64,000 bases of DNA. Origin: RYN-230 sp963834515 (GTDB lineage Bacteria; Actinomycetota; Actinomycetes; Streptosporangiales; Streptosporangiaceae). Shown one piece after another: positions 16,570 through 25,098 of the stretch. Below the pieces are notes generated by a model. The model saw only the letters and a list, made by a program, of their open reading frames with translations, made no database searches and was not told where the DNA came from. A program made the translations under genes and the position numbers. Within the stretch, counting starts at the first letter, position 1. The number at the start of each line of letters is the position of its first letter. The DNA is taken from positions 186,001 to 250,000 of the forward strand of contig CAWICB010000009.1 in assembly GCA_963834515.1 (NCBI GenBank), in the 5' to 3' direction.

Positions 16570-18681
16570 GTGCCGGCCGGATACCCGTCCCGGGCCAGGT
16601 GGCCAGGCAGCAACCGGGCCTGGCTCGCCGCGGCCGTGGCCGGCGGGTCACTGCTGGCCGCCGCCTGCTCGGCGTCCCCCCGGCCGGCGCCGCCCGCTCA
16701 CCGCAGCAGCCCGGCCCGGGCACCCGCGGTAGCAACAGCGCCGGCCGCGCGGGCCGCGGACGCCCCCCGGCTGCGGGTCGTCCCGGCCCCGTACCAGCTC
16801 CCGTCCGGAGTGTCCCGGGAAGTCGTGCTGCCGCGCGGCCCGGACCTGCTCATCCTGGGCGGGCTGACCCAGCAGTCGGCGGCCAGCGCCGCGATCACCG
16901 TGCTCAACCCGGTTACCGGCAGCACGACCGCGGCGGGCCGGCTGACCGCGCCCACCCACGACGCGGCCGGGGCCACGCTGTCCGGCCGGGACTTCGTGTT
17001 CGGCGGCGGGAGCCAGGCCGGCCTGGCCACCGTGCAGGAGATCAGCGGCCGCCACGCAGCCACTGTGGCCAGGCTGCCCGGGCCCCGGTCCGGCCTGGCC
17101 GCGGTGACCATCGGTGCTACCGCGTACCTGCTGGGCGGCTACACCGGGGCGGGTTATGCCGCGGACGTGCTGGCCACCACGGACGGCCGTCATTTCCGCA
17201 CCGTGGCCCGGCTGCCGGTGCCGGTGCGCGACGCGGCGGTGGCCACGCTGGGCCACCAGCTCTGGGTGTTCGGCGGGCTGGCCAGCAGCGGCCCGACCCG
17301 CGACATCCAGCGCATCAGCGTGCCCGGCAGCACCCAGCGTGGCCGCCAAGCCACCACCGTGGCTGGGCGGCTGCCCCGGCCGCTCACCGGGGCGGCGGCC
17401 TTCACCCTGGGCGGGACGCTGTTCATCGCGGGCGGCCAGGCCAGCTCACCGGCACGGGCGGGCCAGGCGGCCGCGGCGGCCGGGACCCCGGTCAGCGGCC
17501 AGGTGCTCAGCTACCACCCCGGCCAGGCGGTCACGGTGGCGGGCCAGCTGCCGGTCCCGGTGGCCAACGCCGCAGTGGCGGTGACCGACGGCACGGCCTT
17601 CCTGGTCGGCGGGGACGACGGGGTCCGCCCGGTGCCCGCCGTGACCCGCATCCAGCTGGCCAAGGACCCGCCAGCCGGCGGGCAGGCCGCCCAGCAGGCC
17701 ACAGCACCGTGGCTGAGGACGCCGCTGAGCGGCAGCCACCTGATGCCCGGCTCGGACCCCGCAGCGCTGCCAGGCGACGTCCTGATCGCCGACCATAAGA
17801 ACAACCGGCTGCTCATCGTCGATCCGCAGGGCCGGATCCGCTGGCAGTTCCCGCAGCCGGGGGACCTGGCCCACGGCCAGACGTTCCCGGTCCCGGACGA
17901 CGCGTTCTTCTCCCCGGACGGCCAGGACATCGTGGCGACCGAGGAGGACGCCTCAGTCATCAGCGTGATCGACATCGCCAGCCACCGGATCGTCTACCGG
18001 TACGGCGTCCCGTGGCACCCCGGGTCGAGCGCGAACCACGTGTCCAACCCCGACGACGCGATGATGCTGCCCAGCGGCAGCCTGATCACCGCGGACATCA
18101 AGAACTGCCGGGTGCTGCTGATCCGGCCGCCAGCGCATGACCCGCAGCGGGTCATCGGGCAGGCCGGCTACGGCTGCTGGCACAGCCCGCCGGTCACCTG
18201 GGGCAGCCCGAACGGCGCGTTCCCGATGACCAACGGCAAGTACCTGGTTACCGAGATCAACGGGGACTGGGTGGACGCGCTGAGCCTGTCCGGCCACGTG
18301 TCCTGGTCGGCCAACCCGCCAGGCGTCGCCTACCCCTCGGACAGCAATGAGATCTATCCCGGCCGCTACCTGACCGTGGACTACTCCGCTGCGGGCCAGG
18401 TGGTGGAGTTCTCCGCGTCCGGCCAGCGGCTCTGGCGGTTCGGCGGGCTCAATCACCCGTCGCTGGGCCTGCCGCTGCCCAACGGGGACATCCTGGTCAA
18501 TGACGACTTCAACGACCGGGTCATCGTGATCGACCCGGTGACGAACCGGATCGTCTGGCAGTACGGCCATAAAGGGGTCGCCGGCACCGCGCCGGGCTAT
18601 CTCAGCGACCCGGATGGCGTCAACCTGACCCCGCCCAACTCACTGGACATCACGCACGCCGCCACCATGGGCGGGCCGTAG
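16570..18681 (+). CDS. secreted lipoprotein with Kelch and PQQ/NHL-like beta-propellers
   Basis: A signal peptide ending in a lipobox (GGSLLAAAC-SASP) marks it as an exported lipoprotein. Residues about 70-360 carry five to six Kelch-type blades (FVFGGG, AYLLGGYTGAGYAADV, LWVFGGLASSGPTRDI, LFIAGGQASS, AFLVGGDDG). Residues about 380-700 form a second propeller of PQQ/NHL character (DVLIADHKNNRLLIVDPQG, ILVNDDFNDRVIVIDPVT). Such proteins bind ligands or polymers. No catalytic site is evident. GTG 16570 gives a 33-residue signal region and is my choice. The frame is open far upstream, so the start is uncertain. The 278 bp before it contain nothing recognisable. Confidence 0.72.
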   Translation: MPAGYPSRARWPGSNRAWLAAAVAGGSLLAAACSASPRPAPPAHRSSPARAPAVATAPAARAADAPRLRVVPAPYQLPSGVSREVVLPRGPDLLILGGLTQQSAASAAITVLNPVTGSTTAAGRLTAPTHDAAGATLSGRDFVFGGGSQAGLATVQEISGRHAATVARLPGPRSGLAAVTIGATAYLLGGYTGAGYAADVLATTDGRHFRTVARLPVPVRDAAVATLGHQLWVFGGLASSGPTRDIQRISVPGSTQRGRQATTVAGRLPRPLTGAAAFTLGGTLFIAGGQASSPARAGQAAAAAGTPVSGQVLSYHPGQAVTVAGQLPVPVANAAVAVTDGTAFLVGGDDGVRPVPAVTRIQLAKDPPAGGQAAQQATAPWLRTPLSGSHLMPGSDPAALPGDVLIADHKNNRLLIVDPQGRIRWQFPQPGDLAHGQTFPVPDDAFFSPDGQDIVATEEDASVISVIDIASHRIVYRYGVPWHPGSSANHVSNPDDAMMLPSGSLITADIKNCRVLLIRPPAHDPQRVIGQAGYGCWHSPPVTWGSPNGAFPMTNGKYLVTEINGDWVDALSLSGHVSWSANPPGVAYPSDSNEIYPGRYLTVDYSAAGQVVEFSASGQRLWRFGGLNHPSLGLPLPNGDILVNDDFNDRVIVIDPVTNRIVWQYGHKGVAGTAPGYLSDPDGVNLTPPNSLDITHAATMGGP

Positions 18682-18688
18682 CGCCAGG

Positions 18689-19102
18689 TCAGCGATACCC
18701 CGGGTAGAGCTGGCTGGAGGGCACCACGCGCACCCCGAGCGGGACCAGCGAGATCGGGATGATCTTGAAGTTGGCCAGGCCCAGCGGGATGCCGATGATG
18801 GTGATGCAGAGCAGGATGCCGGTGACCAGATGACCGAGCGCCAGCTCCCAGCCGAACAGGATGATCCAGATGATGTTCCCGATCAGCGAGCCGATGCCGG
18901 CCCCCCCGCGCCGCTCGATACTCCGGCCGAACGGCCACAGCACGTAGCCGGCGATGCGGAACGCCGCGATCCCGAACGGAATCGTGACAACCAGGAAGAA
19001 CAAGACAAAGCACAGCAGCCCGGCGATCACGTACGCGATCGCCATCCAGAACCCGCAGAGCACCAGCCAGATGATGTTCAGGATGAATCTGAGCATGTCC
19101 AC
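18689..19102 (-). CDS. YccF domain inner-membrane protein
   Basis: This 137-residue protein is made of two copies of the YccF (DUF307) unit. Hydrophobic segments FILNIIWLVLCGFWMAIAYV, GLLCFVLFFLVVTIPFGIAA, GNIIWIILFGWELALGHLV and ILLCITIIGIPLGLANFKI are separated by short polar loops. The repeated N-x-IW and IPFG/IPLG motifs are diagnostic. The role in actinobacteria is unknown. The gene converges with the propeller lipoprotein, leaving a 7-bp gap. Confidence 0.88.
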   Translation of the reverse strand: MDMLRFILNIIWLVLCGFWMAIAYVIAGLLCFVLFFLVVTIPFGIAAFRIAGYVLWPFGRSIERRGGAGIGSLIGNIIWIILFGWELALGHLVTGILLCITIIGIPLGLANFKIIPISLVPLGVRVVPSSQLYPGYR

Positions 19103-19154
19103 CCCCCGGTGGGCTGCGGCCGGTTGACCGTTCTGCCTTACCCGCTACCGTATC

Positions 19155-19349
19155 TCAAGCCTGGCTGAGCAGCACCGATGTGGCATTGGCCACATCCTGC
19201 ACGGCCTGCTCGAAAGCCTCCGCGTTGTGCTTGGCCGGGCGCTGGAACCCGCTGATCTTCTTCACGTACTGCCGCGCCGCCGCCTCGACGTCCTGGTCAG
19301 TGACCTGCTCGGCGTACGGCGGGCGCAATGTCTTGATGCTGCGGCACAT
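19155..19349 (-). CDS. DUF2277 family protein
   Basis: A small 64-residue soluble protein starting MCRSIKTLRPPYAEQVTD, with the family-wide MCRSIKTLR opening and KISGFQRPAKHNAEAFEQAV core. Only the Met at 19349 gives the conserved N terminus. Twelve further in-frame upstream codons belong to the flanking repeat. The function is unknown. It is single-copy and conserved in actinobacteria. Confidence 0.9.
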   Translation of the reverse strand: MCRSIKTLRPPYAEQVTDQDVEAAARQYVKKISGFQRPAKHNAEAFEQAVQDVANATSVLLSQA

Positions 19350-19377
19350 GGTGAAGATTTTATCGGGGGCAGGGGGG

Positions 19378-19488
19378 CGCAGCACGCGCGGCCGGGCCCG
19401 GGCGCGCCGCAGGCGTGTTCCGGCCGAGCCGCGTTCGGCGCGCAGCGGCGATCGGGGGTCCAGGGGGGCGCCCCCGCGGACTAAAGAG
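19378..19488. repeat. dispersed GC-rich repeat copy between DUF2277 and dapB
   Basis: In the reverse orientation to the 59498 array, it reads GCGCCGCAGGCGTGTTCCGG, then GAGCCGCGTTCGGCGCGCAG, CGGCGATCGGGGGTCC and a final GGGGGGCGCCCCC hairpin. It lies directly after dapB on the minus strand and may end its transcript. Confidence 0.65.
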
Positions 19489-19489
19489 A

Positions 19490-20227
19490 CTAGAAGAGCA
19501 GGGGTTCGAGGCCGAACGTCAGGCCGGGGGGCAGCGTGGCCAGCTGGCGGATGGCGAGCAGCACACCGGGCATGAACGAGGCCCGGTCCAGCGAGTCGTG
19601 CCGGATGGTCAGCGTCTCACCGTGCCCGCCCAGCAGCACCTCCTGGTGGGCGACCAGGCCGGCCAGCCGGACCGAGTGCACATGCACCCCGTCCAGCTCG
19701 GCGCCCCGGGCGCCCTCGGCCGCGGTGGTGGTGGCGTCCGGCGACGGGCCCAGCCCGGCCCCGGCCCGGGCCGCGGCGATCAGCGCCGCGGTCCGGGCCG
19801 CTGTCCCGGACGGGGCGTCCAGCTTGGCCGCGTGGTGCAGCTCGATGATCTCGGCCGACTCGAAGAACGGGGCGGCCTGCGCGGCGAACCGCATCATCAG
19901 CACCGCGCCGACCGAGAAGTTGGCCGCGATCAGCACCCGCACCGACGGCGCCGCGGCCAGCCACTCCCGTACCTGGGCCAGCCGGGCCTCGTCGAACCCG
20001 GACGTGCCGACCACCGTGTCCAGCCCGTGGCTGATGCACCAGTGCAGGTTGTCCATGACCACACCGGGATGGGTGAAGTCGACGACCACCGCGCAGCCGG
20101 CCAGGTCCTCCCGCGGGTCCCCCGCGTCCACCCCGGCCACGACCTCGAGGTCGTCCGTGGCGGCCACCGCCTGGCGCACCGCGCTGCCCATCCGGCCCTG
20201 CGCGCCGAGCACCCCGACCTTGATCAT
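19490..20227 (-). CDS. dapB: 4-hydroxy-tetrahydrodipicolinate reductase
   Basis: This NAD(P)H-dependent cytoplasmic reductase acts in the diaminopimelate/lysine pathway, feeding peptidoglycan. Its 245 residues match the family size. The dinucleotide loop is KVGVLGAQGRMGS. Substrate and catalytic residues lie in ELHHAAKLDAPSGTA (His pair, Lys, SGT), with VDFTHPGVV and VVGTSGFDE in the Rossmann half. It is the last gene of the rpsO-pnp-M16-dapB run, the actinobacterial order, 30 bp after the M16 peptidase gene. Confidence 0.96.
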   Translation of the reverse strand: MIKVGVLGAQGRMGSAVRQAVAATDDLEVVAGVDAGDPREDLAGCAVVVDFTHPGVVMDNLHWCISHGLDTVVGTSGFDEARLAQVREWLAAAPSVRVLIAANFSVGAVLMMRFAAQAAPFFESAEIIELHHAAKLDAPSGTAARTAALIAAARAGAGLGPSPDATTTAAEGARGAELDGVHVHSVRLAGLVAHQEVLLGGHGETLTIRHDSLDRASFMPGVLLAIRQLATLPPGLTFGLEPLLF

Positions 20228-20257
20228 CGCGCCCCGCTTCCCGCCTCCGGTGGCGTG

Positions 20258-21589
20258 CTAGCCGAGCACCCCGGCGAACACCGCACTGTCATCGTAGGGC
20301 CCGACCACCGACAGCACCTGGGGCTGGGTGAGGATGTCCGCGGCCACCGCGCGCACGTCGTCGTGGCTGACTGCCTCGACCGCGGCCAGGATCTCGTCCA
20401 CCGGCTCCAGCCGCGGGTAGACCAGCTCCGACTTGCCCAGCCGGCTCATCCGCGAGGACGGGTCCTCCAGGCCGAGCACCATCGAGCCGCGCAGCTGGCC
20501 CTTGCCCCGGTCCAGCTCGGCGTCGGTGAGGCCGCTGGCCACCACCTTGGCCACCTCGTCCCGGCAGATCGCCAGCACCTCGTCGGCCTTGGACGGCAGG
20601 CAGCCCGCGTAGATGCCCCACATCCCGCTGTCCGCGTGCTGGACCGTGAAGCTGTACACCGAGTAGGCCAGGCCGCGCTTCTCCCGGACCTCCTGGAACA
20701 GCCGGGACGACATGCCGCCACCGAGCGCCGCGTTCAGCACGCCGAGCGCGAACCGGCGGTCGTCGGTGCGCCGCACACCCGGGCAGCCGAGCACCAGGTT
20801 GGCCTGCTCCAGCGGACGGGACACCAGCCGGATCCCGGTGCCGCCGGGCTCGGTCTCCGGCACCCCGGTGCCCGGCCCGGCCAGCCGCGGCGGGGCCGGC
20901 TTCCGGACCTGGGCCAGCACATGGCCGAACGCCCGCTGGACGTGCTGGACGAGCTCCTCGTGCTCGAGGTTGCCCGCGGCTGCCACCACGAGGTTGTCCG
21001 GGGTGTACCGGGCCTGGTAGTGCTCGGCGATCTGGGCCTGGGTGATGGCGTTGATCGAGTCCACGGTGCCGAGGATCGGCCGGCCGAGCGGGGTGTCACC
21101 GAACAGCTGGCTGACGAACGCCTCGTGCACGGTGTCCGAGGGATCGTCGTCGTTCATGGCGATCTCCTCGAGGATCACGCCACGTTCCGCATCTACGTCC
21201 TTGGGCGCGATCAGCGAGCTGGTCACCATGTCGGACAGCACGTCGATGGCCAGCGGCAGGTCGGCGTCCAGCACCCGGGCGTAGTAGCAGGTGTACTCCT
21301 TGCCGGTGAACGCGTTCAGCTCGCCGCCGACCGCGTCGATGGCCGCCGAGATCTCCAGCGCGGTGCGCTGCCTGGTCCCCTTGAACAGCAGGTGCTCCAG
21401 GTAGTGCGTGGCACCGGCGTGAGCGGGGCCCTCGTCCCGGGACCCCACCCCCGCCCAGATGCCGAACGCCGCCGACCGGACATGGGGCAGCGCCTCGGTG
21501 ATGACCCGGAGCCCGCCCGGCAGCACAGTGCGCCGGACGGGCCCGGTGCCGTCAGCCTGGTGCCCGGCTGGCCCGTCGCCCATGCTCAC
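20258..21589 (-). CDS. M16 family zinc peptidase (processing-peptidase-like)
   Basis: This 443-residue M16B peptidase has the inverted zinc motif HYLEH in AGATHYLEHLLFKGT and the distal Glu region in DAERGVILEEIAMNDDD. The C-terminal half carries the second, inactive-type domain with the R/Y segment (GGGMSSRLFQEVREKRGLAY) that contacts substrate. The GTG start at 21589 overlaps the pnp stop by 4 nt (GTGA), so translation is coupled. It corresponds in position to Rv2782c (pepR) of Mycobacterium tuberculosis. The physiological substrate is unknown. Confidence 0.93.
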   Translation of the reverse strand: MSMGDGPAGHQADGTGPVRRTVLPGGLRVITEALPHVRSAAFGIWAGVGSRDEGPAHAGATHYLEHLLFKGTRQRTALEISAAIDAVGGELNAFTGKEYTCYYARVLDADLPLAIDVLSDMVTSSLIAPKDVDAERGVILEEIAMNDDDPSDTVHEAFVSQLFGDTPLGRPILGTVDSINAITQAQIAEHYQARYTPDNLVVAAAGNLEHEELVQHVQRAFGHVLAQVRKPAPPRLAGPGTGVPETEPGGTGIRLVSRPLEQANLVLGCPGVRRTDDRRFALGVLNAALGGGMSSRLFQEVREKRGLAYSVYSFTVQHADSGMWGIYAGCLPSKADEVLAICRDEVAKVVASGLTDAELDRGKGQLRGSMVLGLEDPSSRMSRLGKSELVYPRLEPVDEILAAVEAVSHDDVRAVAADILTQPQVLSVVGPYDDSAVFAGVLG

Positions 21590-23925
21590 GAGTTGTCGTG
21601 GCGCCGGCGCTCGCGATGCCGCGTCCGGTGGCTGTCGCCGCCACCCGGGGCGCCCGCGCGGGCCTCCCGGTCATCCCGGGGCCGCCCGGACGGTCCGCCG
21701 TCACCGTTGGCGCCGCCAGCGCCATCACCACCGGCCTCAGCGGCCTCGCGCTCGACCACCTCGACCGGGACCAGGGACAGCTTGCCCCGGTCGTCGATCT
21801 CGCGGATCTCGACCTGGATCTTGTCGCCGACCTTGACTACGTCGTCCACGTTCTCGATCCGGGCCCCACCGTGCAGCTTGCGCAGCTGGGTGATGTGCAG
21901 CAGGCCGTCCTTGCCGGGCAGCAGCGAGATGAACGCGCCAAACGTGGTCGTCTTGACCACGGTGCCCAGGAACCGCTCGCCGACCTCCGGCATGTGCGGG
22001 TTGGCGATGGCGTTGATCGTGGTCCGCGCGGCCTCAGCGGATGGGCCGTCGGTGGCGCCGATGTAGATCGTGCCATCGTCCTCGATGGTGATCTCGGCCC
22101 CGGTGTCCTCCTGGATCGAGTTGATCATCTTGCCCTTGGGCCCGATCACCTCGCCGATCTTGTCCACCGGCACCTTGATGGTGATGATGCGCGGCGCCTG
22201 CGGGCTCATCTCGCCGGGGGCGTCGATGGCCTCGCGCATGACTTCCAGGATCGTCAGCCGGGCCCCGCGGGCCTGCTTGAGCGCCGCGGCGAGCACCGCC
22301 GCCGGGATCCCGTCCAGCTTGGTGTCCAGCTGGAGCGCGGTGATGACGTCCTTGGTGCCGGCCACCTTGAAGTCCATGTCGCCGAACGCGTCCTCGGCGC
22401 CGAGGATGTCGGTCAGCGTGACGTACTGGCCGCCCTCGCTGATCAGCCCCATCGCGATGCCGGAGACCATGTCCTTGAGCGGGACGCCCGCGTCCAGCAG
22501 CGACATGGTCGAGGCACACACCGAGCCCATCGAGGTGGAGCCGTTGGACCCAATGGCCTCGGACACCTGGCGGATGGCGTAGGGGAACTCCTCCCGGCTG
22601 GGCAGCACCGGCAGCAGCGCCCGCTCGGCCAGCGCACCGTGGCCGATCTCGCGGCGCTTGGGCGAGCCGACCCGGCCAGTCTCCCCGGTCGAGTACGGCG
22701 GCATGTTGTAGTTGTGCATGTAGCGCTTGGTCCGCTCCGGGTTGAGCGTGTCCAGCATCTGCTCCATGCGCAGCATGTTGAGCGTGGTGACGCCCAGGAT
22801 CTGGGTCTCGCCCCGCTCGAACAGCGCGGATCCGTGCACCCGGGGCAGCACGTGCGCCTCGGCGGACAGCCGGCGGATGTCGGTCAGGCCGCGGCCGTCG
22901 ATGCGGACGCCGTCCCGGATGATCCGCTCGCGGACCAGCTTTTTGGTCAGCGCCCGGAAGGCCGCGCTGATCTCCTTCTCACGGCCCTCGAACTGGGTGG
23001 CCAGCTTCTCCTGGGCGAGCGCCTTGACCCGGTCGGTCTCGGTCTCGCGCTCCTGCTTACCCGCGATGGTCAGCACCCGGGCCAGCTCGCCGGAGACCTC
23101 CGCGGCCACCGCGTCGTAGACGTCCGGCTGATAGTCCGCGAACACGGGGAACTCGCCGGTCGGCTTGGCGGCCTGGTCGGCGACCCGCTGCTGGGCCTCG
23201 CAGAGCAGCTTGAGGAACGGCTTGGCCGCCTCCAGGCCCTCCGGCACGGTGTCCTCGGTGGGCGCGACGGCGCCGCTGCCCGGGTCGGCCAGCAGGCCGA
23301 GCGTGCCGGTGGTGGATTCGGCTTCGACCATCATGATGGCCACGTCGCCGTCCGGGAGCATCCGGCCCGCGACCACCATGTCGAACGTGGCCTCGTTCAG
23401 CTGCTCGTGGGTCGGGAACGCGACCCACTGGCCCTTGATCAGGGCGACCCGCACGCCCGCGATCGGGCCCGAGAACGGCAGCCCGGCAAGCATGGTGGAC
23501 AGGGACGCGGCGTTGATGGCGACCACGTCGTACAGGTGCTCAGGATTGAGCGCCAGGATCGTCTCGACAACCTGAACTTCGTTGCGGAGACCCTTGACGA
23601 ACGAGGGGCGGAGCGGCCGGTCGATCAGCCGGCAGGTGAGGATGGCGTCCTCGGACGGGCGGCCCTCGCGGCGGAAGAACGAGCCAGGAATCCGGCCCAG
23701 CGCGTACATCCGCTCTTCCACGTCCACGGTGAGCGGGAAGAAGTCCAGCCCTTCCTTGGGGTGCTTGCCGGCCGTGGTAGCGGACAGCACCACGGTCTCT
23801 TCGTCCAGGTACGCGACGGCGGAACCGGCGGCCAGCCGGGCCAGCCTGCCGGTCTCGAACTTGATGGTATGGGTGCCGAAGGCCCCGTTATCGATAACGG
23901 CTTCGGCGGTAAACACACCCTCCAC
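21586..23925 (-). CDS. pnp: polyribonucleotide nucleotidyltransferase (PNPase)
   Basis: This 3'-5' phosphorolytic exoribonuclease degrades mRNA and can also add tails. Its 779 residues contain two RNase PH domains (FFPLTVDVEERMYALG..., then PYSTGETGRVGSPKRREIGH and the catalytic VSGIAMGLISE region), a KH domain (IGPKGKMINSIQEDTG), and an S1 domain (TTTFGAFISLLPGKDG). A short Arg/Gly-rich tail ends it. The GTG start at 23925 has AAGGAGG eight nt upstream. The 223 bp between rpsO and pnp show no clear stem-loop to me, although this is where rpsO-pnp operons usually carry an autoregulatory hairpin. Confidence 0.97.
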   Translation of the reverse strand: MEGVFTAEAVIDNGAFGTHTIKFETGRLARLAAGSAVAYLDEETVVLSATTAGKHPKEGLDFFPLTVDVEERMYALGRIPGSFFRREGRPSEDAILTCRLIDRPLRPSFVKGLRNEVQVVETILALNPEHLYDVVAINAASLSTMLAGLPFSGPIAGVRVALIKGQWVAFPTHEQLNEATFDMVVAGRMLPDGDVAIMMVEAESTTGTLGLLADPGSGAVAPTEDTVPEGLEAAKPFLKLLCEAQQRVADQAAKPTGEFPVFADYQPDVYDAVAAEVSGELARVLTIAGKQERETETDRVKALAQEKLATQFEGREKEISAAFRALTKKLVRERIIRDGVRIDGRGLTDIRRLSAEAHVLPRVHGSALFERGETQILGVTTLNMLRMEQMLDTLNPERTKRYMHNYNMPPYSTGETGRVGSPKRREIGHGALAERALLPVLPSREEFPYAIRQVSEAIGSNGSTSMGSVCASTMSLLDAGVPLKDMVSGIAMGLISEGGQYVTLTDILGAEDAFGDMDFKVAGTKDVITALQLDTKLDGIPAAVLAAALKQARGARLTILEVMREAIDAPGEMSPQAPRIITIKVPVDKIGEVIGPKGKMINSIQEDTGAEITIEDDGTIYIGATDGPSAEAARTTINAIANPHMPEVGERFLGTVVKTTTFGAFISLLPGKDGLLHITQLRKLHGGARIENVDDVVKVGDKIQVEIREIDDRGKLSLVPVEVVEREAAEAGGDGAGGANGDGGPSGRPRDDREARAGAPGGGDSHRTRHRERRRHDNS

Positions 23926-24148
23926 GGGTGAGACCTCCTTGACTGAGGTCCCGCGTTACCCCTCGCCGGTGGCGTGTGGCTGATCCCAGCCTGCCCGGGC
24001 CAGCGGCCGGCCCGGTCTTCGATCGAAGCTCCCGGCCCGCCTGCCCCCTCGGGGGGCGGCGACCCGGGAACCACTACCGAGGACCGGTCCTTGCGCCGTG
24101 CGCTCCGGAACGGGGCCGCGGGATGGTAGTTCTTGAGTTGTCCTGGCC

Positions 24149-24418
24149 CTACCTGCGCAGGCCCAGCTTGCTGATGAGCGCACGGTAGCGCTCGATGTCG
24201 GTCCGGGCCAGGTACTGCAGCAGGCGCCGGCGGCGCCCGACCAGCAGCAGCAGGCCGCGGCGGCTGTGGTGATCGTGCTTGTGCACCTTGAGGTGCTCGG
24301 TCAGATCGTTGATCCGCCGCGTCAGCAGTGCGACCTGGACCTCCGGCGAGCCGGTGTCACCCTCATTGGTCGCGTTGGACGCGATGATCTCCTTCTTTAC
24401 GGTGGTGTCCAGCGGCAC
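24149..24418 (-). CDS. rpsO: 30S ribosomal protein S15
   Basis: This 89-residue protein binds 16S rRNA helices 20-22 of the small-subunit platform. The conserved core GDTGSPEVQVALLTRRINDL and the DHHSRRGLLLLVGRRRRLL helix are intact. ATG 24418 is the only Met at the expected place. It heads the rpsO-pnp-M16-dapB unit. The 293-bp gap upstream, up to the divergent DUF779 gene, has no other gene. It must hold both promoters, but no element stands out. Confidence 0.98.
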   Translation of the reverse strand: MPLDTTVKKEIIASNATNEGDTGSPEVQVALLTRRINDLTEHLKVHKHDHHSRRGLLLLVGRRRRLLQYLARTDIERYRALISKLGLRR

Positions 24419-24711
24419 GTGGCATCCCTATCTTCGTGACATGTCATGGAACGGGGCTCAGCGCCGTCCGGATCACTGGAGGTGCTGGAGGCCCCACGGC
24501 CAGCCGCTTGAGGGTGCAGCTAACCCTGGCCGGAACTCGCCGACCGTCATCAAAGGTACCACGAGGGACGGTGCGCAGGCGCCGCGCCGGGCCCCGCCAG
24601 CCAGCCTGAGCCACTACCGGGGACGTTCGGCCTGACCTTGGTCTCTGCCGGAACCGCCGGGCCGGCGGCATAGTGCCGGTAGGGCCCGCGAGCGGCACGG
24701 AAGGAGCGGCC

Positions 24712-25086
24712 ATGACCTGGACCAGGCCGACCCGCCGGGTCACCGCGACCGCCGCGGCGCGGCAGGCCATCGTCGGCCTGCACGCCCGCGGCAGCCCGGT
24801 CATGTTCATCCAGGCGGCCAGCGGGGGCGGCCGCAGCGCCCCGATGTGCTTCCGCCGCGGTGAGTTCGGGCTCGGCCGGGGCGACGTGCTGCTGGGTGAG
24901 GTCGAAGGCTGCCCGTACTACATCGATGGGCAGCTGGACGCGGCCTGGGGCCAGCCGCAGCTGCTGCTGGACGTGGCGCCCGGCTGCCCCGAGGGGCGGT
25001 CGCTGCCAGCCGGGCCGGGGCAGCAGTTCGTGGTCCGGGCGTCGGTGCGGCCCGGGAGGGGAGCGCCGCACCGGCGCCGCGGCTGA
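24712..25086 (+). CDS. DUF779 family protein, divergent variant
   Basis: This encodes 124 residues with the DUF779 layout: LHARGSPVMFIQAASGG, then SAPMCFRRGEFGLGRGDVLL, GEVEGCPYYID, and LLLDVAPG. Typical members read GGCCDGSSPMC in the first loop. Here that segment is ASGGGRSAPMC, so the Cys pair and Asp are lost. Other DUF779 genes sit beside aldehyde dehydrogenases, but none is here. ATG 24712 is preceded by AAGGAGC. It is the only plus-strand gene in the rimP-dapB block, lying between ribF and rpsO. Confidence 0.72.
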   Translation: MTWTRPTRRVTATAAARQAIVGLHARGSPVMFIQAASGGGRSAPMCFRRGEFGLGRGDVLLGEVEGCPYYIDGQLDAAWGQPQLLLDVAPGCPEGRSLPAGPGQQFVVRASVRPGRGAPHRRRG

Positions 25087-25098
25087 GCAGCAGCCCGG

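Noticed and set aside
21598..23931. 777-codon plus-strand open frame
   Set aside because: It mirrors pnp over its whole length. pnp has every family motif, and this frame has none.
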